From Peromyscus leucopus (Eukaryota; Chordata; Mammalia; Rodentia; Cricetidae): a stretch of DNA of 64,000 nucleotides. Every line of letters starts with the position of its first letter. The first letter of the stretch is position 1. The stretch covers positions 9,573,001-9,637,000 of the forward strand of contig NC_051069.1 of the NCBI RefSeq assembly GCF_004664715.2, given 5' to 3'. Under the pieces are notes generated by a model, which was not told the origin of the DNA, searched no databases, and saw only the letters and a program-made list of their open reading frames with translations. The position numbers and the translations under genes were made by a program. Below, one piece after another: positions 23,768 to 33,945 of the stretch.

Positions 23768-24469
23768 GTCAGTTTCTGAGTTGGAACTTGAAACTTGAGT
23801 TAAAGACATACTCTTAGCAAGATAATTTGATGGGATACCCTACTGCAGGCTAGAAGATTAAAGAAGATTAAATTCGTCTGCAGAATTATTTTTTAAATAT
23901 ATTGACAAAACTGTGGCCACTATTTTAGGCTAGGCAAGGATACTGGGTCTAACTAGCTGCCTGTACTAGACTTCTTTACTATTCAAGATGACCTGTTAAA
24001 GCACACGCTGTTTGTTCCATCAACAGTGGTGTGCTCTTGCCTTTCTTGGTGGTTTTTCTGACCTCCCTGAATTCCAGAAAAGGCTTATTGTCACTGGTGA
24101 TGCTCACAGGAACCCTCTGTGTCATTATTTACCGACTGACTGCCTTGGCAGAGCTATGCCAGTTCTTATGTTAACTGTAACAGTAGTCAGAAATGGCATT
24201 GGGAGGGATAAATGAAGGTTCATACATGCACGCATATGTGCACACACATGCGCACAGACGTACACACATCTTCAGTCAGTTTCTGAGAATTATCTGAAGT
24301 AGCATTTGTCACTAAGACACAGGTCATGGTTTCCCTCAGTGAGGACCTGTTAGCAGTGATGCGTGGATGGAGTTTGTTTTTGTCCCCCTCCCTTTGGCTT
24401 TACTGCTTCCTAGATGGGAGCCCTAACTTAGAGCACACACTCACAGTGTAAACAACCCTTTTTTGTGAA

Positions 24470-24537
24470 TAGACATTGTAAAAGGCTGCTCTTTCCGAGA
24501 AAGTAGACATTGTAAAAGGCTGCTCTTTCCGAGAAAG
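24470..24537. repeat. Perfect 34-bp tandem duplication
   Basis: Two exact copies of a 34-bp unit beginning tagacattgtaaaaggctg (24470-24503, 24504-24537). It lies 237 bp before the exon at 24775, with no repeat family involved. Confidence 0.96.
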
Positions 24538-24774
24538 TATGGGGCTAGGCTGATGGGGTATTTCCTATTGTTGAAAGTCAAGGTTTGAGTGGACTTTCGT
24601 TTGACTAGGTTTGGACTTTCTGCTTCCAGATAAAAGCTTTGTAATAAATTTGTGGTTCGAGTTTGGGCGGACCTAGGATGCCGCTTCTGCAGTGTTATAT
24701 GGTGCACACGTGTGCTTTTGAAAACAAGCTGTATCCACATGGAGTTGGTCACAGGCTTTTCTGATCCCTTTTAG

Positions 24775-24848
24775 ATGTGAAGCCCTCCAACATGCTAGTC
24801 AACACAGGCGGACAGGTCAAGCTGTGTGACTTCGGCGTCAGCACGCAG
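24775..24848 (+). CDS. Map2k5: Map2k5 exon, catalytic loop and DFG (residues 283-307)
   Basis: The exon starts with AT, completing the Asp283 codon, and then reads VKPSNMLVNTGGQVK and LCDFGVSTQ. It supplies the catalytic base, the Lys and Asn of the catalytic loop (KPSN, residues 285-288) and the Mg-binding Asp of DFG at 24828-24830. All key residues are present. The acceptor is a T-rich tract ending TTTTAG; the donor is CAG/gtaggt. Human MEK5, as I recall it, has Arg where this sequence has the first Gly of 'NTGGQ' (codon 24807-24809); that surface position probably varies between species. The exon ends in phase 0. Confidence 0.98.
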
Positions 24849-25772
24849 GTAGGTCTTTTTTCTGCTCAGCCTGCCCTGTGGATTGAAAATCACCTAGGTT
24901 CTAGACAAACAGGAACTGTGCGTCTGCTTGTCGCTGGGCACATGTTATTCATTTTTAATCTCTGAGCGAGTTTCCTTCATCAGAATATGATTGTTCATTG
25001 TTTAATGACAGTAAAAACTGCTGATATTGTAATTACTACTTACAAATAGCAAACTTCATTGCTATGCAGCTTGACTATGAAAGCGCTCTGGCCAGACAAA
25101 AGGGAGGACAGCGAGGGAGCCGTGCCTGGGGAGCCCAACTGGCCCACAATAAAAATTAATATTGGGAGCAACAATGGTGGAGGGCCATTACAATATGCAG
25201 CACCAATTTTAATTAATTTCCATTTGGGGCCTCCCCTGAGAACCCCAGTGATAGTGACCCATGCGCGTGCTGTGGTGTTGATTTGAATCGCAGCCACCTT
25301 CCCTCCCATCCAAACACGAAGACCAAAGCGAAGGTCAGCTTCGCATTATGAGTTGTCAAAGTCTGTTATCCCTCCAGCCTCTTTAGTTCATCTCGTCCTG
25401 GGAGCGCGGGGGGCTCCATTCACATCTTGAGCCATCTGACTGAAAGATGAGGGTGTTCAAATTCTACTTCAAATTGACTTTTTATTTCAGGCGGGTTTGG
25501 GGCACTAAAGCGCTGAGCATCACGCTTAAGTGAATTGTTTAAGGTTAGCTGCTATAAACCGTAATGCTGTGTGCTTGTTTAAATTGGAAATCACATCCAA
25601 AAGAAAAGAGAGATTTAATCATTTTTAATGCCTTTGTGGATGAATTTGTTCCCTTTTACATAATTTTTAGTTGATTTATAGGAGTGCTGATTGTAGGTTA
25701 AATGGGGAATAATTGCCCATTTTATTTCCACATTATCTTTATATTGTTCTAACAGACCGTTTTGTCTCATAG
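24849..25772 (+). other. Map2k5: Map2k5 intron, 924 bp, candidate conserved non-coding sequence
   Basis: Starts gtaggt and ends in a T-rich tract and CATAG. No SINE, L1 or microsatellite is seen in the whole intron. From about 25050 it carries AT-rich blocks with homeodomain-type cores (TTTTAATTAATTT at 25207-25219) and a SOX-like ACAATGG at 25171-25177. Absence of repeats in an otherwise SINE-rich locus suggests constraint. Regulatory function is inference. Confidence 0.55.
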
Positions 25773-25823
25773 CTGGTGAATTCTATAGCCAAGACGTATG
25801 TTGGAACAAATGCTTATATGGCA
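25773..25823 (+). CDS. Map2k5: Map2k5 exon, activation loop (residues 308-324)
   Basis: Seventeen codons, LVNSIAKTYVGTNAYMA, encode the activation segment. The S-x-A-K-T pattern holds the two sites phosphorylated by MEKK2/MEKK3: Ser311 at 25782-25784 and Thr315 at 25794-25796. 'VGTNAYMAPE' is the P+1 loop and APE motif; Pro-Glu come from the next exon. The acceptor is CATAG and the donor GCA/gtaagt, where the exon's last base is A instead of the usual G. The intron signal gtaagt is strong enough to compensate. The exon is symmetric (phase 0-0). Confidence 0.98.
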
Positions 25824-27939
25824 GTAAGTAAACTTATGCAAAAATAACATTTAAAGCCAACATCTTTATCTTTATGTACTTGGAAATGTATAATTCTTGA
25901 ATTAATTCTACCACTGTAGACTAGTAAGTCATAAATTACAAAGTCAATCCAGTTGCTCTCCAGTTTGCAGCTCTTCTGAGAACATGCCAGGCTTTGTGCT
26001 TGACTATCAACTTATCTGACTTCGGTGACTCAACTGGTCGGTTCAAGTGTGAAATTGCTGAGTTTTGAAGTTTAATCCTACAGAAAAATTGCACTTGATA
26101 TCATATTGGCTACTTTTCCACACCGCTTATTTAATTAACCCTAATAAACCCTGATATATGTCAAGGCATCAGTCAGTAACATCGGTTGTTTGTTCTGAGG
26201 ATAGGAACACGCCTTGTCACCAGATCCAAGTTAAATTCCTGATGTGGCCGGTCTGAACCTGTGGATCTCCCAGTGTTCTGCACTTAGTATCTACAATGTA
26301 TAGCTCTGTATTTTCCCTTAGTTGTTCAAGTCATGCAGATAGCATAAGTTGTTCCATTTCTTTTTCTTACCGTTTCAAACGAGAGAGCTTATTTGTGGCT
26401 ATAAGCATCTTGAGTTTGTTGGTTTTCTTAACCCCTGCAAGAGCTGGTGGGAGTGGAAGGAAGCAAGGAAAAGGCTTTTCTGGTATCATTTTCAGAGTCT
26501 GGTTTTTGTTGTTGTTATTTTTTATTTTCACCCCTCTCCCTTTCCTTTCTTCCCCTCTAGAGTCTGCTTTTTATTTCAGTGTTTAGGATTGGTTTTTACC
26601 ATGATGGTTCCAGATTTATGTAAGTAATCCCTCTCAGGCTAAGGAGATGTTGTTGGTATCACACACTTAGAAGATTTTATTGTGGGTATATCATGGATCT
26701 TTCAAAAAATGTTTTATATTTTTATTACTTATTGGGAGGTACTGTGCAGATGTAGATATCCACCATGTGGTCCTGAGGGTCCAGCACAGGGTGTCAGGCT
26801 CAGAGACTGGTGCTCTTATGGACAGAGCTGTCCTGCCAGAGTCGTGGACCTTATTTTCAGTATTGTTTTTGTCCCTGTGTTATCACCATTAAAAGATCTT
26901 TGATGCAGGCAGAACCTGGGTCTTCACCTTGCTATTCTTCAAACAATGCAAAGCATTTCATTTTCTTTCAAATGGTCCAAATAGTTTATTTTGGTTTCCA
27001 TTGCCTTTAAGAAAATTCATATTTTGTTTTTTTCTCTAATTAAATGTGGAAAAAGTAGATCAGTTATTAAAGTTAATGTGTCTGCTTTTTAAACGCTAGT
27101 CTCCTCCATGGCTCTCCCAGGGTCAATGACATTGGTGAGTCACTCTTCTAGTTAACAAAACCCTACTGAATGTCAGTCAGCCTCTATGAATTATGAAAAT
27201 ACCATGACTTGAAAAGGAAAAAAAGCTATCCATGAAACAACTTCTCAACTGCCCATCATGTTCTTGGTAGCTTTAAATTGCTCTGATAATTAAATTGCAT
27301 CACATCTGAGCTACAAATCCAGATTACAGTTGTCTTTCCCAGGTGTACATTAAAGAAATTACTTTTTTCCCTTTTTGTTTATGGATGAATGTGATGCGTC
27401 CATATGTTAATTGAAAGTGTGAGGATTAAAATTATGAAATGTTAGCTCAGATTGGCAAAGCTGAAATTGCTTTGTTTCTTGGGTGAGTGAATTCTAGTCA
27501 TCAGCTTTGTAGTTCATGCTGCAGAAAGCCTAAGATGCCAGGGAGGAAAACAATGGAAGTCCGAGAGGAAGAGCTAGAGCTTTGCAATTCTGTAGGCTCT
27601 GGTTGGCCAAGTACTTGCCAAAGGCTGGCCATGGGGGAGCGTGGAAACAGCCCTCCATTACTCTAGTCTGGTGTTGACCCAACTGCTGTCCATGCTGCTA
27701 GTCTCTTTGGAGAAGGGTTGGACTCTTTGGCTTTATGTAAACCCCTGCCTGCTGTATCCTGTTTTAGCTCTTGTAGTCTAGGTTTTAGGGTTCCACATGG
27801 GATTCTATGCCAAATGTTACCAAACTATAACTCCTGAACCTCTCTCTGCTTTGTTCACTTGCTTTTTATTTCTTTCTTTATTATTTATTTATATATTTAT
27901 AATATTTATTAGCTATTTTAAAGTTTTTGTTTGTTTGTT

Positions 27940-28056
27940 TATTTGATTTCGAGACAAGGTCTCTCCGTGCAGCTCTGGCTGGCCTGGAACTCACAGAGAT
28001 CTGCCTGCCTCTGTGTCCCAGGTGCTGGGGTTAAAGGGTGCACCACCATGCCCAGT
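27940..28056 (-). mobile_element. B1 SINE, antisense
   Basis: 'tttcgagacaaggtctctcc', 'tggctggcctggaactcaca' and 'gatctgcctgcctctgtg' are antisense B1 landmarks, ending at 'ccaccatgcccagt'. Confidence 0.9.
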
Positions 28057-28160
28057 CCAGGTCTGTTTTGTGAGTCCGGTTTTACTAGAATGTGGCAAGG
28101 CTGTTAGTTTAGGGCTGGGTGTGGCTTCAGCAGCACACAACAGCAGCTCAGCACTTGTAC

Positions 28161-28276
28161 AATTGCATGCATCCATCCCTATGTGAACATTGTTTCCAGG
28201 CTGGCCTTTCCAGAAAAAAAAAAAATTGCATGCATCCATCCCTATGTGAACATTGTTTCCAGGCTGGCCTTTCCAG
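28161..28276. repeat. Tandem duplication, 63-bp period
   Basis: An identical block of about 53 bp beginning aattgcatgcatccatccc starts at 28161 and again at 28224, joined by an A-rich linker. The second copy is followed by another A-rich stretch, so each unit ends in an A tail. Confidence 0.95.
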
Positions 28277-28552
28277 GAAAAACAAAAAACAAACAAATAT
28301 TTTCCAGCCCCTGGTGTATGCCAGTAAAGCACATCTCAAGTACCTTCTGCTACATGAGCTGTTTCCACTGAACACGTCCCATGCTGTGAATCAGAGGAGA
28401 CACTGGTGAAACTGGAAAGACACCTTCATATATGGCACTTTTGAACATAGCATAATTGAGTCTTTAGTTGAACCAAGCATAACATAGAAATTAGAAGGCT
28501 ACACTATATAGTTGTAATGGTTGTAATAGGATGTACAGAAGCTACTTACAGC

Positions 28553-28676
28553 CTGGATGGTGGTGGCACACGCCTTTAATCCCAGCAGAGCCAGGCGGAT
28601 CTCTGTGAGTTCAGTGCCAGCCTGGTCTACAGAGTGGGATCCAGGACAGGCACCAAAACTACACAGATAAACCCTT
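28553..28676 (+). mobile_element. B1 SINE
   Basis: 'ggtggcacacgcctttaatc', 'gatctctgtgagttcagtgc' and 'caggacaggcaccaaaact' match cricetid-type B1. The tail is short. Confidence 0.9.
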
Positions 28677-28944
28677 TGATGTTATGGTTTCTGAATAACT
28701 GAAAATTTGAAAAATTTCCAAGATGTTTCTCAAATACTACCTTTTGGGATAGAATCTAAATGACTGTTCTTAGCCCTGTGTGGCTGCTTTAGGAGTTTGT
28801 TTTTGTCTCCACACTCGGGCTGTGACAGTCCTTGCAAGTGTCTTCCCTGGACACGAGCCTACTCAGATTGCACACTCTAGTCCAGCTGGCCATGGTGACC
28901 GTCAGAAAGACTGGTATTTGCTGGGCACTCCCATGTGACATTTC

Positions 28945-29070
28945 TCTGTTGAGGACATTACATTTTATTCTCACACAATGCTGTGGTACATATACATTGT
29001 TATTGTCACCTTCATTTTACAAAGCAGTCCACAGAAGAAGTAACTGTCACCCAGTCTCAGAGTTGGCAGG
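28945..29070. mobile_element. MIR SINE fragment
   Basis: 'attttattctcacacaatgc', 'caccttcattttacaaagca' and 'agtaactgtcacccagtctc' follow the MIR core. Ancient. Confidence 0.55.
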
Positions 29071-29089
29071 CGTGCACCCATGCTATAGC

Positions 29090-29215
29090 ATATGTGGAGG
29101 TCAGAGGACACTTTCCGAAAGTAGATTCTCTCCTTCCACCATGCCAGTTCTGGGACCCGAGTCATAGGCTTGGAGGCAAGCACTTTTACCTATGGAATCA
29201 TTTTGTTGGTCCTCA
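29090..29215 (-). mobile_element. B3-like SINE, antisense
   Basis: 'tggaggtcagaggacacttt', 'ttctgggacccgagtcatag' and 'gcttggaggcaagcactttt' are reverse B3 landmarks. Confidence 0.7.
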
Positions 29216-29433
29216 TTCTAAGTTTTTGATGGACATAATAGTTATAAAATATGAGAAGGGTTAAGTTCATGCTTAGAACCACACGTGTGATGAACATCCC
29301 TTAACAGTACCCTTGGCTTCATACTGTCATGGGCCAGGAGTGGCCCAGGGTGTGAAAGGCTCCCTGTGGGGAAGTAGACAGGGAGACAGAGAATGGCAGT
29401 GCAGCGTGACAATTAAAAGTGGAAGTAATGCAC

Positions 29434-29436
<3 letters not shown>

Positions 29437-29483
<47 letters not shown>
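29437..29483. repeat. (GT)n microsatellite
   Basis: About 23 GT units without interruption, followed by an old antisense SINE remnant to about 29600. Confidence 0.97.
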
Positions 29484-29485
<2 letters not shown>

Positions 29486-30221
29486 GCCAGAGGTCAACCT
29501 TGGTTGTCTCCACCTGCTTTTTGTTAAAATAGGGTCTCACTGAACTTGGAGCTCACCAGTTTGGCCAGACTAGCTGGCATTGTTGGTGATAACAATGGCA
29601 GTCGTGCTTTTCCTCCCACAACTGGGTAGTCAGTCCCACACGAATACCTGCTAGTACCTGTCACACTGACTAGGACTGGACAGTGGGGTGTGGGTTAGGG
29701 TCTCAGCCCTGCCATGATTAGCTGCAGACTTGAGCCAATATTGCACTTTTGTGGGACCTCAGTTTTTGAATTCAGTTGTTCATCTAATCCTTGCGAACAT
29801 TTCTGTAAGTCATGTATGGGAGGCCAAGTCCTGGAAGGACAGACCAGGAGGCACTCCCTCAGTACACAAGGATTCCTGGCGAACAGAGTGTGTGTGCCAG
29901 AGCATTCTGGACCAGCCGCCTGCTACACAAGGGGAGGGCCAGGAGTTCCGTGGGGCACCTTGATTCCTGTCAGAAGAAACTCCACTGCGTGGAATAAAAC
30001 AGTGACAGGCGGTGTATCTAGGAAGACGAGCTCTGGCTGCTGCTTGCACCAGCCGCAGACTCTCCACCCTCCTGTACAGTTGAAACTATTTCCAGGTAAA
30101 AAGTTAAAAGTAAAACTTAAGCCGTGGTCTTCAAGACCCTTCTCCCCAAATTCAAGTAAGTCATCTACAACTTTGCACAGTTTGTCCATCCATCCCCAGT
30201 TAAGATCATTGGATCATAGGG

Positions 30222-30360
30222 AGGTGGACCTAGGGTCAAGTGCTAGCTCGTTAGCTACCTTGGTTTCTGCCACATTAACTAGCTACCTGGGGCCTTCACT
30301 TTCTTGATCTGTGAAACAGTGACAATAATCGTCTTCATAGGGACTGTGTGCAGGATCCTC
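30222..30360 (+). mobile_element. MIR SINE fragment, sense
   Basis: 'gggtcaagtgctagctcgtt', 'ctggggccttcactttcttg' and 'atctgtgaaacagtgacaat' match the MIR tRNA-distal region. It lies 160 bp before the next exon. Confidence 0.65.
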
Positions 30361-30517
30361 TCACTTCCAGAATGCATATATGCATACATGTGAAATTGTT
30401 CTGCTGTGTGTAAATGCCATGCAAATGTGGGTGGTTCCCTGTGTTGAACTTACATTCAGTGTGTGCTGCCAGGGGTAACTTTCCGTAGCTCACAAGCTTC
30501 CTCCTGTTTTCTTACAG

Positions 30518-30589
30518 CCAGAAAGGATTTCAGGAGAGCAGTATGGGATCCACTCTGACGTGTGGAGCTTAGGGATCTCTTTCATGGAG
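30518..30589 (+). CDS. Map2k5: Map2k5 exon, APE motif and alpha-F helix (residues 325-348)
   Basis: Twenty-four codons read PERISGEQYGIHSDVWSLG and then ISFME. The Pro-Glu completes the APE-type motif and pairs with the conserved Arg further down the lobe. SDVWSLG is the alpha-F helix, with the invariant Asp that anchors the catalytic loop. The acceptor has a long pyrimidine tract ending TTACAG; the donor is GAG/gtatgt. The exon is phase 0 at both ends, so it can join either to the 30-nt exon at 51271 or directly to the next exon beyond the window. Sequence agrees with mammalian MEK5 throughout. Confidence 0.98.
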
Positions 30590-32005
30590 GTATGTTGCTG
30601 TTTGCTGTTATTGACATGCCTGTACTAGTACATCCCATTGGGAAGAATGGAGGCTTTGAAGGAATACCACAAACTCCCTCCCATTATATGGTGTACATTG
30701 TCTGACTCTGGAGCCCTTCCATTCATATATTCCATGGGACTCTTTAACCGAGTCTGCATTATTCTAGAGCGCTGCTTCTCACACACCACCTCTGTAAGAC
30801 ATACCTGAAGTGCTTGTTGAAAACACAGGTTTGCCAGCCCCAGCCACGATCAGTTCAATCCAAGTCTCTGCTAATGTGCATGTGGGAACTGTTCCCTGGG
30901 TGGGAGCCCTGCTTAGTCTGGAGCCCTGGTCTCTGAAAGGGGATTCCATGACAGCACAGGATGATGACAGCCTTGGAGTGTGCATGTGTGACATCCAAGG
31001 GGGGTGGTTTTAAAAGATCAGCTATAGTCATATGATATATATGTTGTATATGTGCTATATATCATTTTCTTTCTTAAAAAACCTATCTCCTTCTAATAAA
31101 CAGCATGTGCATGCGGGTGGAGGTGGGGTGGGGGATGTGCATGTAGTATAATTTAATGTCTTTATGTATTGCTGTATTTAGAATGGATTTGTTCCCTCAG
31201 TGAGCCAGGTGTAGCCCCATTAGAACTTGGAAATAGTCATACAACTCGTATTAGAAAGACAGACACCTGGCTTGCTGGAATCACACTCCTAGACAACCCA
31301 GGCACCCACTGGGGCTCTCAGAACAGCTCTCAATTCTGTCCATTCCCATCAAGGAAGCCTTTTTTAAAAAACAGAAGCATGTTTAAATAATACCACAGAT
31401 CGAGTTCCCATCACAATCCTATCGCTTTTGTTTGGTCAAATACATTTTCTATGATCTTTGTAACGCATGAATACCATTGTATTTGGAAGGAAATATCTTC
31501 AGACCCAGCTCACCTGCACAGCAGGAAGGGTGCCAAGATCAAATGCTCAATGTTTATTAAACCATATTCTTCTGCCTTTTCCCGAAAGGTAATCTAAGAG
31601 GAACTGTAATGTGTGCACAGCAGCCTAGAGGCTGAAGTTTGCGGGTAGATCTCAGGACCCAGTCCTCAGCAGGACCCCAAGGGCTCCTCGTTCTAGTATT
31701 AGCTTGTTTCAGGGGAAACTACCTCTGACATGTGGGACTCAGGCTTTGCTAGGATGGAATATCCCTTTGGTGGTTTAAACATTCTCATTGGTTGTGTTTT
31801 ATAAATGGTCAGATACAGGACAGAATAATTGAGAGGTCACATGCTTCAGAATCCAGTGGTGGAAACAGAAGACCCAGGTTGTAGTACTAGCTTTGGTACT
31901 AGTTTCCTAGGTGGTCCTGGGCCAGCCTTCAGTACCCACCAGGCTCAGTTTCTTCTCTGTGCGAGAGTGAGAGCTGACCCCAGTGCAGACTGGCATTCTA
32001 CAGCT

Positions 32006-32056
32006 CTGCTGCTGCTGCTGTCTTCCCTGTAGTTCCAGCAGCAGCAGCAGCAGCAG
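32006..32056. repeat. (CTG)5 facing (CAG)7, hairpin-forming
   Basis: CTG units at 32006-32020 and CAG units at 32036-32056 are complementary across a 15-bp spacer, so either strand could fold into a small stem-loop. Confidence 0.95.
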
Positions 32057-32111
32057 GGCTGTGTGCCCGGGACAGAGGTGCACCCTCACCTGTTGGGAGC
32101 GTAGAAACACT

Positions 32112-32332
32112 GGTGAGAGGGCTGGGAATACAGCTCAGTTGAGAGATAGCTGCATAGCATGCACGAAGTTCTGGTTTACTTGCCAGCGTGGCATATGACC
32201 AGGATGTGATTCTAGTATTCAAGGAAGGATACAGGAGGATCGGAAGTTCAAGACCATCCTCATCAGATGCAGAGTGAGTTGGAAGCCAGTCTGGGCTATA
32301 TGAGACCATCCTATAAAAAAAAAAAAAAAGTA
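32112..32332 (+). mobile_element. B4-type SINE
   Basis: An ID-like head ('ctgggaatacagctcagttg') is joined to a B1-like right part ('gttcaagaccatcctc', 'gccagtctgggctatatgag') and a 15-A tail. Confidence 0.75.
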
Positions 32333-32350
32333 CTGTTAAAAAAGTGTATC

Positions 32351-32480
32351 CAAGCCGGGTGGTGCACACCTTTGATCCCAGCACTCGGGAGACAGAGGCA
32401 GGCAGGTCTCTATGAGTTCCAGGAAAGCGAGGACTACATAGAAAAACCCTGTCTTGAAAGAAAAAAAAGGAAAAGAAAAC
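32351..32480 (+). mobile_element. B1 SINE
   Basis: 'caagccgggtggtgcacacc', 'gatcccagcactcgggagac' and 'aaaaccctgtcttgaaag' with an A-rich tail. Confidence 0.92.
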
Positions 32481-33109
32481 ATATCCAAGCTAGTCTGAAG
32501 GAGGTAGTGAATTATATCAATTGGTATTCCTTCTTGATACTCTACTTGACTAGTCTCATAAAGAGAAAAACGAGAGCCCCCACCTGACTAGAGTGGAGTT
32601 ATTGAGGTAAAGGCTGGAAAAAAATAAATCAGAGAGGTAGTCGGGGACTGGATCACATACAAGCAGGCTCGGGGCTGCAGCTGTTGCCCTGGGTGAGTGA
32701 TCTGACTTCAGTTTTTAGTGGGTCACAGGGTGCTCTATGGAGCATGACCGTAGAAGGGCAGGCGTGGAAACAAGGGGATCAGAAAGATGAGGTAGAAAGG
32801 TTGGACTATGGCCAATAAATGTAACTATTGACATAGGCATCCTCGGTATCTTCCTAGGCGCTGGGAATGTGAAGTCTAATAGAAAGAGGGTTACATTGTA
32901 GGGAGGGAGATTCCAGTGCGTTCGTTTGTCCTGGAGGCAAGCTGCTCAGTAGTCTCTGGAACACTGAAGAAAACAGACTCTTTGCATTTGCAAAATTGAG
33001 GAGAACTGGGCATAGGGAACTGTGTAAGAAAAGTCACCTTGAGTGTGGGGTGACTGGGTGCCAGGAATACCAAGGACAGAACAGAAGAGCCCCATAGTGG
33101 ATGAGAGCC

Positions 33110-33134
33110 GGGGAGAGGGGGGCCAGGGCCAGGG
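33110..33134 (+). other. Predicted G-quadruplex
   Basis: G4-AGA-G6-CCA-G3-CCA-G3 on the + strand, with three 3-base loops. Same strand as the Map2k5 transcript. Confidence 0.6.
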
Positions 33135-33524
33135 TGCTTAACTAAGGGTCACCCAAAGGAATGTGGGGCGGCTGTCCCTGTCCCCTTACAGCTTCTGGCC
33201 CACTAGGCAAGCAAGTGACATGTGACCAACTTAACGTAGTGGAGCAAAAGTCACCGGAGACTAGAGTACAGCCTCTGGCACATGTTTTATACCAATGGGT
33301 CTTGGGTCCAAGGTAAAGAAGTACATGATAAAGGGAGAAGATTTTGACTATAGCTGAAATGTTGGGGTGTTTCAGGACTCCTTCGTTCTTAGGGTCAATG
33401 TGAGGAAAACAACATCCAAAGGGCCTGAGACCTTAGGTCAAAATAAAAACTGGAAGGCTGAGGCTTCTCTTTCTTTTTACCAGAGTATACTTGGTCTAAA
33501 TGTGGTAAGTACTATTCAAAACCA

Positions 33525-33614
33525 CTACAGACAAATACCTGTAATCCCAATGTTCAAAACTTAGGCAGGAGGATCATGAGTTCAAGGCTAGCCTGAGCTA
33601 CATTAAAAAAAAAA
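33525..33614 (+). mobile_element. B1-like SINE
   Basis: 'atacctgtaatcccaatgtt', 'gaggatcatgagttcaaggc' and 'tagcctgagctac' with a 9-A tail. Confidence 0.7.
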
Positions 33615-33617
33615 TAT

Positions 33618-33945
33618 CAGGGCAGGGGAGATAGTTCAGTCAGTAAAGCACTTTCCACGCAGGCACAAGGACCTACGTTCAGTCCCCAACAGCCACACAG
33701 AAATGCGGGCTGGTGGAGCATGCTGGTAATCCCAGGACTGAGGAGGCAGAAACAAGTAACCCAGAGTTACTGGCCGGCCAGCCAGCCTCACCTAATCATG
33801 GAGCTCAAGCTCCGAATGGAAAATCCCCTATTCAAAACCCCCTAAACTTTAAGACTCTAAGGATGTTACCCAAGATTGACTTCTTCCTTCACACACACAT
33901 GTTCATGCACACTTACAGATTCACACACACACACACACACACTAG
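33618..33945 (+). mobile_element. B2/B3-like SINE ending in (CA)n
   Basis: 'gggcaggggagatagttcag' and 'cagtaaagcactttccacgc' form the tRNA-like head. The middle is unusual, with a second partial SINE-like box ('ggtaatcccaggactgagga'). Ends in CA units at 33923-33943. Confidence 0.6.

Larger units (their letters stand above)
4233..24774 (+). other. Map2k5: Map2k5 intron, 20,542 bp
   Basis: Starts gtatgt and ends with TTTTAG. It holds the L1, LTR, hAT, MIR and SINE copies listed separately. Repeat-poor parts are 4300-8000, 12100-13100, 18000-19660 and 20600-22690. Parts of 7240-7900 and 19000-19330 are AT-rich with TAAT and TGATTAA motifs and look like conserved non-coding sequence. No other gene, RNA gene or intact open reading frame is supported here. 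Confidence 0.9.
25824..30517 (+). other. Map2k5: Map2k5 intron, 4,694 bp
   Basis: Starts gtaagt and ends in a long pyrimidine tract plus TTACAG. Contains B1 copies at 27940-28056 and 28553-28676, a 63-bp duplication (28161-28276), MIR fragments and a (GT)n tract. The repeat-free part 25850-27500 includes AT-rich stretches such as 27270-27330 that may be conserved. No other gene is visible. Confidence 0.9.

Noticed and set aside
28161..28276. CRISPR-like array or protein repeat
   Set aside because: Only two direct copies with an A-rich joint, in a mammalian intron; the repeated peptide is a translation artefact.
29714..30307. Open frame of 197 codons on the + strand, the longest in the window
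   Set aside because: It ends inside a MIR fragment, has no recognisable domain, a composition like translated intron, and lies wholly within a Map2k5 intron. A chance open frame is the simplest reading.
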